Shown piece by piece: positions 1 through 5,380 of a stretch of DNA of 7,452 nt. Each line of letters starts with the position of its first letter. Within the stretch, counting starts at the first letter, position 1. Source of the stretch: an uncultured Alphaproteobacteria bacterium (GTDB taxonomy: Bacteria; Pseudomonadota; Alphaproteobacteria; RF32; CAG-239); contig CAMOLN010000041.1 in the NCBI GenBank assembly GCA_946618745.1, forward strand, positions 1-7,452, written 5' to 3'. Under the pieces are notes generated by a model, which worked only from the letters and a program-made list of their open reading frames with translations, had not been told where the DNA came from and did no database searches. A program made the position numbers and the translations under genes.

Positions 1-82
1 AAAAGATACAGATATTGATGATGATGTATTTAATTTTAAAGATAAAAAAGATAGCTCGCGTAATTTCAAAAAGAAAAAATAA
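1..82 (+). CDS. C-terminal end of an unidentified charged protein (partial)
   Basis: An open frame enters from the left edge (first complete codon at position 2) and runs 26 codons to a TAA at 80-82. The visible peptide is strongly charged: an Asp-rich stretch (DIDDD) is followed by Lys/Asp repeats and ends in a basic tail (FKKKK). This looks like a disordered C-terminal tail rather than a folded domain. The stop lies 3 bases before the AP endonuclease ATG, so the two genes are probably co-transcribed and possibly translationally coupled. The family cannot be identified from this fragment. That it is a real gene end is inferred from the tight junction. Confidence 0.55.
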   Translation, partial: KDTDIDDDVFNFKDKKDSSRNFKKKK

Positions 83-85
83 AAG

Positions 86-895
86 ATGGTTGAACTGTCT
101 ATAGCTTCTTGGAATGTTAATTCCGTTCGCATCAGAATGGAGTTATTGAAAGAACTGGCCGCAAAACATCAACCTGACGTTATCTGCTTGCAGGAAGTTA
201 AAGCTAAAGAAGCCGATTTTCCCTTTAACGACATCAAAATGTTAGGTTATGAACATGTTGCGTTATATGGTATGGCCGGTTATAACGGTGTGGCTATCCT
301 AAGCAAATTTCCGCTTGAAAACATTGAGCAAAAAGATTGGGTAAGCAAGCATGATGCCCGTCATATCAAAGCTGTTGTCAAAGGCATTGAAATTAACGAT
401 ATTTATATTCCGGCCGGCGGTGATATTCCTGACCCGATAGAAAACCTTTCTTTTGCCCACAAATTGTGTTTTATGGATGATATGGCAGAATATTACGAAC
501 AACGTAAAACTTCGCTCAGCGACCAAAAAATCCTGTTTTGCGGGGATTTTAATGTTGCTCCGAGTGAAAATGATGTGTGGAATCACAAACAAATGTTAGG
601 CATTGTTTCTCATACGCCGATAGAAGTGCAAAGATTAACCCGATTATTTAATTCTTTGAATTTTATTGATGCTGTTCGCCAAATCTATCCGGAACCGGAA
701 AAAATTTTTTCATGGTGGAGTTATCGCAATCCTAATTGGCAAACCAATAACAAGGGGCGAAGATTGGATCATATTTGGGTAACTCCGAATATGCAAAATA
801 TGATTAAAGACGTCAAAATTTTACGCGAATTCCGTTCTGCCGAACGTCCGTCCGACCATGTTCCGGTTTTGATTAAATTAGATCTGCCTGAATAA
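86..895 (+). CDS. xthA: Exonuclease III-family AP endonuclease (exodeoxyribonuclease III)
   Basis: A 269-residue protein of the EEP (endonuclease/exonuclease/phosphatase) superfamily, close to the usual ExoIII length. The family cleaves 5' of abasic sites and has 3' phosphodiesterase and 3'-5' exonuclease activity in base excision repair in the cytoplasm, using Mg2+. Family motifs appear in order: SWNVNSVR at 8-15 (Asn10), CLQEVKA with metal-binding Glu37, DIYIPAGG with Tyr107, FCGDFN with Asp154 and Asn156, RRLDHIW with Asp228, and SDHVPV with catalytic His258. The C-terminus is complete. The ATG at 86 fits the family N-terminus, but only a weak purine-rich stretch precedes it, and the upstream stop is 3 bases away, suggesting coupling. 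Assignment to the ExoIII branch is firm. The symbol xthA follows family usage. Confidence 0.95.
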   Translation: MVELSIASWNVNSVRIRMELLKELAAKHQPDVICLQEVKAKEADFPFNDIKMLGYEHVALYGMAGYNGVAILSKFPLENIEQKDWVSKHDARHIKAVVKGIEINDIYIPAGGDIPDPIENLSFAHKLCFMDDMAEYYEQRKTSLSDQKILFCGDFNVAPSENDVWNHKQMLGIVSHTPIEVQRLTRLFNSLNFIDAVRQIYPEPEKIFSWWSYRNPNWQTNNKGRRLDHIWVTPNMQNMIKDVKILREFRSAERPSDHVPVLIKLDLPE

Positions 896-920
896 AAACC
901 CAACCATTTTTAGGCTTTTA
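886..920 (+). terminator. Weak possible intrinsic terminator of the AP endonuclease gene
   Basis: A broken stem overlaps the stop codon: GCC at 886-888 pairs with GGC at 913-915, and TAAAAA at 893-898 pairs with TTTTTA at 907-912. The left arm has a four-base bulge and the loop is eight bases. A short TTTTA follows. The position between convergent genes is right, but the stem is mostly A-T and the T tract is short. Confidence 0.3.
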
Positions 921-951
921 TCACTAGGATTCGCACGAAAAATATCTTTTT

Positions 952-1627
952 TTACTCATCCAATATTATCGCATTACCATTGACAATCTTTTTCATAACT
1001 GACGGCGATTTTATAATTCCGTTATCTTGAACTTCTAATTTTCCAACCGTTCCTTGATAGAATTTAGTTTTTTTCAAGGTTTCAGCCAATTCATAATCAT
1101 TTGCGATTCTTCCGTTTTTGGCATAAAAATCTTCATTGGCTTGCATAATAAGATTTACTATATCATAAGCATAAGCCGGAATATTCAACGCTTTTGAAGA
1201 TGTTTTCTTCGCCATACGCTCTATAAACTCTTTGCTTCCGTCAGGAGCATCGACAAATGCCTGATTTTCAAACAATTGCAGATTTTTAGACATTCCCATA
1301 CATTGAATATTCACAACGGGAATATCAATTTTATGTTCAATCATTTCTTTGCGCAGAATATCCTGTCCCGGAGAATAACTGTTCAAAATCCAATAATCAG
1401 CTTCATAAGGCAACGCTTTTTGAATCATCATAGCGAAATCACGATTATCCGGATTAAAGTAAAATTCTTTATAACGACTGTTCTCACCAAATTCAGCTAT
1501 TTCTCCGCTAAGCGGTAACATAACTCCAATCTTAACAACAGGTCGGTTATCTGCTTGTTCCTCATTATTTTTATCACCGCAAGCAGTTAAACTCAAAAAT
1601 ATCAATAAACTTAATAAATATTTTCAT
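952..1627 (-). pseudogene. Decayed branched-chain amino-acid-type ABC transporter substrate-binding lipoprotein (LivK-like), frameshifted and internally deleted
   Basis: The readable frame encodes a lipobox (SLTAC), a spacer, and VVKIGVMLPLSGEIAEFG, which is the first strand and loop of type 1 periplasmic binding proteins. It then jumps to YKEFYFNPDNRDFAMM and ILNSYSPGQDIL, normally found well inside the protein, and runs to a typical C-terminal lobe (AYAYDIVNLI, YQGTVGKLEV). About 220 residues remain of a family usually near 370-400. The junction lies near 1475, and roughly 130-150 residues are missing, in frame. The start is also broken. The only ATG with a good ribosome site (GGAG, about 9 bases upstream) is at 1625-1627, and it reads into the wrong frame. 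Removing one A from the AAAA after ATG would give MKYLLSLLIFLSLTAC, a complete lipoprotein signal. An in-frame TTG at 1605 would give only a stub signal. In function, the intact protein would bind amino acids or related ligands in the periplasm. No liv permease genes are nearby. I infer an inactive remnant. Confidence 0.75.
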
Positions 1628-1715
1628 GGTCTGTTTCTCCAATCTATCTGCAAATCGCCACGGTAATCGCAGCCACATTTTCAAGCTCTTTTCAAGTTCA
1701 AAATCAACTTTTTTA

Positions 1716-2114
1716 TTATTTTACTAAAAATTGCGCTGCCGGCAAAAACATATTTTTCGGTAAATTATCCATATCAAACCACCGCCATTCGGCAAATTTA
1801 TCAGGTTCGCAAAGTTTAATCTCTCCGCTGAATGCTTTTGCTTTCAGGTGCACGGTAACATAATGTTTGCCGGATTCGTTAAAAAAATCATTGGTGACAC
1901 CGACCACCTCAATATCTGCTGGTGCTATATCCAAGTTTGTTTCTTCCTTAGCCTCTCGGCTGGCCGCCTGTTCAAAGCTTTCGCCATATTCCAAATGTCC
2001 GCCCGGCGGACACCATGTACCGTTTCCGTGCGGTGATTTTCTTAAGCCCAGCAGAAGTCGATTCTGTTTATCATAAACATAAACCCCGACGCCGACTTTA
2101 ATGATTTTTTCCAT
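1716..2114 (-). CDS. Nudix hydrolase, NUDT15/MutT-like
   Basis: A 132-residue single-domain Nudix protein, which hydrolyses a nucleoside diphosphate linked to another moiety, probably a (d)NTP or modified nucleotide, in the cytoplasm. The Nudix box is G39-x5-E45-x7-R53-E-x2-E57-E58, with Asn60 in place of the usual late Gly, a common variation. PPGGHLEYGE around the box and HYVTVHLKA after it resemble NUDT15/ADP-ribose-type Nudix proteins more than classical MutT, so substrate cannot be stated. The start at 2114 is the natural N-terminus of the beta strand IIKVGVGVYV. The ribosome site is weak (AGAAAG about 10 bases upstream). The gene starts 16 bases beyond the dnaA terminator with no room for an obvious promoter, so expression may depend on read-through. 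The decayed binding-protein gene lies downstream on the same strand. Confidence 0.9.
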   Translation of the reverse strand: MEKIIKVGVGVYVYDKQNRLLLGLRKSPHGNGTWCPPGGHLEYGESFEQAASREAKEETNLDIAPADIEVVGVTNDFFNESGKHYVTVHLKAKAFSGEIKLCEPDKFAEWRWFDMDNLPKNMFLPAAQFLVK

Positions 2115-2129
2115 GTTCGATAACTTTCT

Positions 2130-2170
2130 AAAAAAACAAAAGCAGACTCCAATAAAAAAAGTCTGCTTTA
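2130..2170 (-). terminator. Intrinsic terminator of dnaA
   Basis: A perfect 10-bp stem (2139-2148 paired with 2160-2169, AAAGCAGACT against AGTCTGCTTT) encloses an 11-base loop. On the minus strand it is followed by TG and then a run of seven T. It starts 17 bases after the dnaA stop codon. This is the clearest terminator in the window. Confidence 0.9.
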
Positions 2171-2186
2171 ATCCTTAAGCTCAAAA

Positions 2187-3629
2187 CTAAGCTTCTAATG
2201 CTCGACGTAAAGTTGCAACGTTCTCGGCTAAAGAAACATCTTCCATAATCAATTCTTCAACCTTGCGAACCGCATGCATGACCGTTGTGTGATCACGATC
2301 AAATTTACGACCAATTTCCGGCAAAGAACGGGAAGTAAGTTGTTTTGCCAAATACATCGCTATTTGACGCGGTCTAGCTACCGTGCGAGCACGACGAGAC
2401 GACTGCATCTCTCTGACTGAAATATTAAAATGCTCGGCAACTTTCTTCTGAATTTCATCAATAGTTGTGCGTTTATCAAACGAACGCAACATATCTTTCA
2501 ATATATCCTGAGTCATATCCAAAGTTATTTCGTTATCGTTGAGCAACTGCGAATGAGCAATAACTCGGCGCAAGGCTCCCTCCAACTCACGAATATTGGA
2601 TGTTATTTTAGTAGCTAAAAATTCAGCAACCTTTGGCGGTAAATCCAACCCCATTTGTTTAGCTTTGCTGTTCAAAATACCAATACGCAAATCAAAGTCA
2701 GTTGGATGAATATCGGCAACCAATCCGCAACCTAAACGAGATTTTAAGCGAGCCTCGATACCTTCCAAATCTGAAGGAGATTTATCTGCCGAAATAATAA
2801 TCTGACGACCTTCTTCAATTAACGAGTTGAAAGTGTAAAAGAATTCTTTTTGGGTAAAATCTTTTCCGCCCATAAACTGCACATCATCAACCATCAACAC
2901 GTCAACCGAACGGAATTGTTCTTTAAAAGCCGCAGTGTCTTTATATCTCAAAGCTCTTACGAATTTGCACATAAAACGCTCGGCAGAGAGATAAACAATA
3001 TTGCGAGAAGGATCCTGTTGTTTAATATGCCAAGCAATAGCATGCATAAGGTGAGTTTTTCCTAAACCGACACCCGAATATAAAAACAGAGGGTTAAACG
3101 AAATGTTACGCGACTCTGCAACTTTGCGTGCTGCAGCATAAGCAAATTCATTGGTCTTACCTACCACAAAATTTTCAAAGGTATATTGAGGATTTAACGG
3201 TACAGAAAGTGAATCATTTAAAATTCCATCATTTGCATTAGCCGCCGCAACAGCCCCTGATTGATATATATTTTGCGGCATAGGTGATGAAGAAATTTTC
3301 TTTATCAAAGACGGACAAGTCGGACTGTAAATTCCATGAGCCTGCATAATATCTTGACCGGCTTGCACAATAAAATTGATGTTTTTAATGTTAGGATTCT
3401 TCTTTTCCCAAATCTTATGGATTCGATCACTATAATTAGTAATAACCCAATTTCTCATAAAACGCGTCGGTACACAAATATTCATTGTTCCGTCACTAAA
3501 CGTCCCGACTGTCAACGGCTTCAACCAGCTTTCAAAAGCTGTATCTCCTATCTCACCTCTGAGTTGTTCACAAACCTGTCCCCATTGCTCGGAAACAGAA
3601 CTACCGTTAACAATAAGATCTTCGGCCAT
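2187..3629 (-). CDS. dnaA: Chromosomal replication initiator protein DnaA
   Basis: A 480-residue full-length DnaA, the AAA+ protein that binds DnaA boxes at oriC, melts the origin and loads the DnaB helicase. Domain I (about 1-85) carries the WxxxLxxxF-like oligomerisation/helicase-contact segment. Domain II (about 90-145) is a low-complexity linker. Domain III (about 147-365) starts with YTFENFVVGKTNEFA and holds Walker A GVGLGKTH (Lys191), Walker B VLMVDDVQF (Asp248, Asp249), sensor 1 ISADKSP, the arginine-finger box EARLKSRLG (291-300) and sensor 2 Arg347 in NIRELEGAL. Domain IV (about 385-480) ends with the DnaA signature LPEIGRKFDRDHTTVMHAV (436-454), whose Arg, Asp-His-Thr-Thr residues read the DnaA box. 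The ATG is preceded by GGGGAG at about 5 bases, a good ribosome site. The gene is monocistronic, with a long leader and its own terminator. Nothing is missing or damaged. Confidence 0.99.
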   Translation of the reverse strand: MAEDLIVNGSSVSEQWGQVCEQLRGEIGDTAFESWLKPLTVGTFSDGTMNICVPTRFMRNWVITNYSDRIHKIWEKKNPNIKNINFIVQAGQDIMQAHGIYSPTCPSLIKKISSSPMPQNIYQSGAVAAANANDGILNDSLSVPLNPQYTFENFVVGKTNEFAYAAARKVAESRNISFNPLFLYSGVGLGKTHLMHAIAWHIKQQDPSRNIVYLSAERFMCKFVRALRYKDTAAFKEQFRSVDVLMVDDVQFMGGKDFTQKEFFYTFNSLIEEGRQIIISADKSPSDLEGIEARLKSRLGCGLVADIHPTDFDLRIGILNSKAKQMGLDLPPKVAEFLATKITSNIRELEGALRRVIAHSQLLNDNEITLDMTQDILKDMLRSFDKRTTIDEIQKKVAEHFNISVREMQSSRRARTVARPRQIAMYLAKQLTSRSLPEIGRKFDRDHTTVMHAVRKVEELIMEDVSLAENVATLRRALEA

Positions 3630-3686
3630 ATTATACTCCCCAATTTTTTCTTAAAAATTTCAATCAACAATTAATCTTTCGACCTC

Positions 3687-3723
3687 ATTTGCTTTATTCT
3701 CTTATTTAAAAGGTAAAGCAAAT
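3687..3723 (-). other. Hairpin in the predicted dnaA 5' leader
   Basis: A perfect 10-bp inverted repeat, ATTTGCTTTA at 3687-3696 against TAAAGCAAAT at 3714-3723, with a 17-base loop. It ends about 57 bases upstream of the dnaA ATG, with no T tract after it on either strand that would make it a terminator. In RNA it would form a leader stem. A five-codon frame (ATG at 3686-3688, stop at 3671-3673) begins on its 3' edge in the mRNA. A role in translation control is inference only. Confidence 0.45.
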
Positions 3724-3804
3724 TCCCCTGAAGCCGGCAAATTAATCACCACTTATTCTAAATATCCTATCGAAAACTTACTATCTATTCATAAAATATC
3801 AAAA

Positions 3805-3835
3805 ATTATAAATCCTACTGGCTGAAATTCCTCAA
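3805..3835 (-). promoter_or_regulatory. Possible proximal dnaA promoter
   Basis: On the minus strand a perfect TATAAT (complement of 3805-3810) lies 19 bases after TTGAGG (complement of 3830-3835). The spacing is longer than ideal. Transcription would start near 3798 and give a leader of roughly 170 bases, similar in scale to the long dnaA leader known in Caulobacter. In such AT-rich DNA a chance match is possible. Confidence 0.3.
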
Positions 3836-3905
3836 AATAATATATTAATCTCAATTCAAGGGCGGCAAAATATCCTTTTTGCTTTATAATAAAATCACTT
3901 TATAT

Positions 3906-3953
3906 TTATAAACGATTCTTATTTGCACACATTATAAACGATTCTTATTCGCA
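3906..3953. repeat. Tandem repeat, two 22-bp units at 26-bp spacing, each with a GANTC site
   Basis: Units at 3906-3927 and 3932-3953 read TTATAAACGATTCTTATT then T or C, then GCA, matching at 21 of 22 positions. Each contains one GATTC (3914-3918 and 3940-3944) and, on the minus strand, GAATCGTTTATAA, so each places a TATAA-like element next to a GANTC. The spacing of 26 bp is about 2.5 helical turns. Two copies only, so not a CRISPR. The position upstream of dnaA suggests a regulatory duplication. Confidence 0.75.
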
Positions 3954-3959
3954 TATAAA
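3931..3959 (-). promoter_or_regulatory. Possible distal dnaA promoter inside the GANTC repeat
   Basis: On the minus strand TATAAT (complement of 3931-3936) is preceded at 17 bases by TTTATA (complement of 3954-3959), four of six matches to TTGACA. A GANTC site (3940-3944) sits in the spacer and another (3914-3918) near the predicted start. In Caulobacter, CcrM methylation of GANTC in the dnaA promoter affects transcription. The same control here is inferred. The leader would be about 295 bases. Confidence 0.4.
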
Positions 3960-4018
3960 AACGACCTACCATCGTATTACTTATAAAGTAATTTTTCTAT
4001 CCCGTTCGTGCAGGTCGA
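3955..4018 (-). ncRNA. Structured element, possibly the 3' end of a small RNA or a leader terminator
   Basis: Read on the minus strand, CGACCTGC (complement of 4010-4017) pairs with GTAGGTCG (complement of 3962-3969), an 8-bp stem with one G-U pair. Inside it lies a second stem, ATTACT/AGTAAT, with a five-base loop (3976-3992). TTTTTAT follows directly on the minus strand, as at an intrinsic terminator. No clear promoter was found above it, and it matches no RNA family I recognise. It could be the end of a short transcript upstream of dnaA, a DNA-level binding site, or chance. Confidence 0.3.
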
Positions 4019-4171
4019 TTCGAAAATATTAAAGTTTCAAATCTCTGACGAAGTTGATAGGACAGTATTGCAAAAAAAATATAAAAACAACAGAACTTTT
4101 TTAGAACATTTCAATTAAATTTCTTGACAGGCTTTTTTTGTAGATTCGCCTGATTCGTTTAATTTTCAAAC

Positions 4172-4222
4172 AAAAAAACACAAACCGAAAACCGACAATT
4201 TATCGGTGCAGTTTGTGTTTTT
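4172..4222 (-). terminator. Two-stem intrinsic terminator of rpsT
   Basis: The outer stem of 12 bp pairs 4174-4185 with 4211-4222 (AAAAACACAAAC against GTTTGTGTTTTT). An inner 5-bp stem (ACCGA 4191-4195 with TCGGT 4203-4207) has a seven-base loop. On the minus strand it ends in a run of T and begins 22 bases after the rpsT stop. The A/T ends of the outer stem would also give a T run on the plus strand, so it may act in both directions. Confidence 0.85.
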
Positions 4223-4244
4223 AAAATTCGCAAAACGAAGAAAT

Positions 4245-4505
4245 TTATAATGCTTTAATTTTGCTGGAAAGACGCGAAATTTTGCGTGAAGCGGTATTCA
4301 ATTTGAAAACACCTTTTCTTACAGCACGCATGAATTCGGATTCGGCTGTTTTAAAAGAAGTTTGAGCCAACTCCTTATCACCGGCAGCAATAGCCGCCTC
4401 AACCTTCTTTACAAAGGTACGAACACGACTTCTGCGAGCGCCGTTAATAACAGCTCTCTTATTATTTCTTACGATTCTGCTTTTTGCAGATTTATGATTG
4501 GCCAT
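4245..4505 (-). CDS. rpsT: 30S ribosomal protein S20
   Basis: An 86-residue, highly basic protein of normal S20 length. S20 binds 16S rRNA early in assembly of the small subunit. The family N-terminus is clear ([30 protein letters not shown]), and most of the rest is predicted helical with a [26 protein letters not shown] core and a basic C-terminus ([14 protein letters not shown]). The ATG at 4505 gives the canonical MANHKSA start. The ribosome site is modest (GGGAT about 9 bases upstream). It has its own promoter and terminator and sits between the crotonase gene and dnaA in the order typical of Alphaproteobacteria. Confidence 0.98.
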   Translation of the reverse strand: MANHKSAKSRIVRNNKRAVINGARRSRVRTFVKKVEAAIAAGDKELAQTSFKTAESEFMRAVRKGVFKLNTASRKISRLSSKIKAL

Positions 4506-4550
4506 TTTCTTATCCCATTTTTAAGTTATTAAAAAAAACAATGTAGGTGT

Positions 4551-4580
4551 TATATAGACTTGAATTTACCAATAAGTCAA
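4551..4580 (-). promoter_or_regulatory. rpsT promoter
   Basis: On the minus strand TTGACT (complement of 4575-4580, five of six matches to TTGACA) and TATATA (complement of 4551-4556) are 18 bases apart. The predicted start near 4544 leaves a leader of about 38 bases before the rpsT ATG. It lies in the 114-base gap between the crotonase stop and rpsT, which shows no strong terminator. Confidence 0.7.
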
Positions 4581-4619
4581 CAATAATTTTGCCTATTATA
4601 TCGATTCGGCAAGATTTTT

Positions 4620-5369
4620 TTATTTAAAATTCTCTAAAATCTCATAAAAATCACGAGTATTCATACTTAAACGGCAACTTTTTAATTCTAACTCCAAACC
4701 ATTTTGCATATTCATATTTTCGACTTGTTTTAATGTTTCTTTAGCCTGTAAAACTGCTTGATATGGTAATGTTTCGATTCTTTTTGCTACTCGCATAGCC
4801 TCTTCAAACAAATCATTTAGCGGAATAACTCTGCTGATTAGTCCGCAAGCCGCAGCTTCTTCTGCACTCAAAGCTTTTCCGGTAAGAATAGTTTCCATAG
4901 CTTTAGCTTTGCCGACTCGTTTGATAAGTTTTGTGCACCCTCCGAAAGATGGAATTAAACCGATACTTAATTCAGGATAACCGAATTGTGCTGATTCGGA
5001 AGCCAAAATAATATCTCCAGCCATTGCTAAATCACAACCTAACCCCAAAGCATAACCTGATACTGCTGATATTATAGGTTTTACACAATTAGCAATCTTG
5101 TTAAATTCATCTTGCCAAGCCTTCAAAGCTAAACTTTGTTGAGAAACTTCTTGAGCCAATGCCTTTATATCAACTCCGGCGGCAAAATAAGTTTCTCCGC
5201 CGCGCAAAATAATGCAACGGATATCATCATCATATTCCCACGTTTGTACCTGATAAGCTATATCATTAAGCATCTCCAAATTAACCGCATTCATTTCTGT
5301 CGGCCGATTCATTGTTATAATTCCGATTCTTCCCTCTGTTTCGGTCAAAATAGTATTGCTTTCACTCAT
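4620..5369 (-). CDS. Enoyl-CoA hydratase/isomerase (crotonase) family protein
   Basis: A 249-residue crotonase-fold protein. Typical members hydrate trans-2-enoyl-CoA in fatty-acid beta-oxidation. The two oxyanion-hole segments are present: YFAAGVDIKAL (61-71, Ala64-Gly65-x-Asp67) and GYALGLGCDLAM (105-116). Of the two catalytic glutamates of hydratases, the second is kept (Glu133 in FGYPEL), but the first, in the family GGGCELAM segment, is Asp113. Substitutions near the active site (PSFGGCTKL instead of PGAGGTQRL) are also seen. The C-terminus lacks the usual EGMxAFxEKRxPxF tail, so the protein is about 8-10 residues short. The ATG has a GAGGT ribosome site 6 bases upstream. It is third in the mutM operon, 11 bases after the small secreted protein. 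Crotonase fold is certain, but hydratase activity and substrate are not. Confidence 0.9.
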   Translation of the reverse strand: MSESNTILTETEGRIGIITMNRPTEMNAVNLEMLNDIAYQVQTWEYDDDIRCIILRGGETYFAAGVDIKALAQEVSQQSLALKAWQDEFNKIANCVKPIISAVSGYALGLGCDLAMAGDIILASESAQFGYPELSIGLIPSFGGCTKLIKRVGKAKAMETILTGKALSAEEAAACGLISRVIPLNDLFEEAMRVAKRIETLPYQAVLQAKETLKQVENMNMQNGLELELKSCRLSMNTRDFYEILENFK

Positions 5370-5380
5370 TATATACCTCG

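Larger units (their letters stand above)
3630..4173. other. Gene-free dnaA upstream region
   Basis: No credible protein gene lies here. The longest open stretch (3912-4121, plus strand) has no ATG and only weak GTG/TTG starts. The region holds the dnaA leader, a 10-bp inverted repeat near the gene (3687-3723), TATAAT-like elements on the minus strand, a tandem repeat (3906-3953), a structured element (3961-4018) and five GATTC sites between 3914 and 4156. The stretch 3730-3900 is AT-rich without recognisable structure other than one TATAAT-like site. No clear consensus DnaA box (TTATCCACA or one mismatch) was seen on either strand, so there is no support for an origin here. Confidence 0.7.

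Noticed and set aside
299..592. Minus-strand open frames inside xthA and plus-strand frames inside dnaA, Nudix and crotonase genes
   Set aside because: They lie opposite strongly supported genes, show no family features, and lack ribosome sites.
952..1605. Intact short binding protein starting at the TTG near 1605
   Set aside because: The resulting signal has no basic n-region and a core of only about six residues, no ribosome site fits, and the first lobe is still missing.
3906..3953. CRISPR or phage-type direct repeat
   Set aside because: Only two units with a four-base gap, no spacers and no cas genes.
3919..3972. 17-codon minus-strand frame starting at 3972 (ATG GTA GGT)
   Set aside because: No ribosome site, and it runs through the repeat. 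Probably chance in AT-rich DNA.
3960..4020. tRNA-like fold near GTTCG
   Set aside because: The arms do not match a cloverleaf: no acceptor stem of seven pairs, no anticodon arm, and the GTTCG is not flanked by a five-base T stem.
3912..4121. Plus-strand open frame of about 69 codons
   Set aside because: No ATG, only a GTG at 4008 without a ribosome site, and it covers the repeat and structured region; composition looks random.
4124..4152. Plus-strand promoter from TTGACA at 4124
   Set aside because: No -10 element at 16-18 bases, and nothing codes on the plus strand beyond it before the rpsT terminator.
3630..4244. Chromosomal origin (oriC) next to dnaA
   Set aside because: No clear consensus DnaA boxes were found on either strand. 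The nearest match (ATTTGCACA near 3922) differs at two positions. Alphaproteobacterial origins are often not beside dnaA.
4590..4620. Terminator after the crotonase gene
   Set aside because: A five-base TTGCC/GGCAA stem with a 13-14-base loop and no T run after it is too weak to call.
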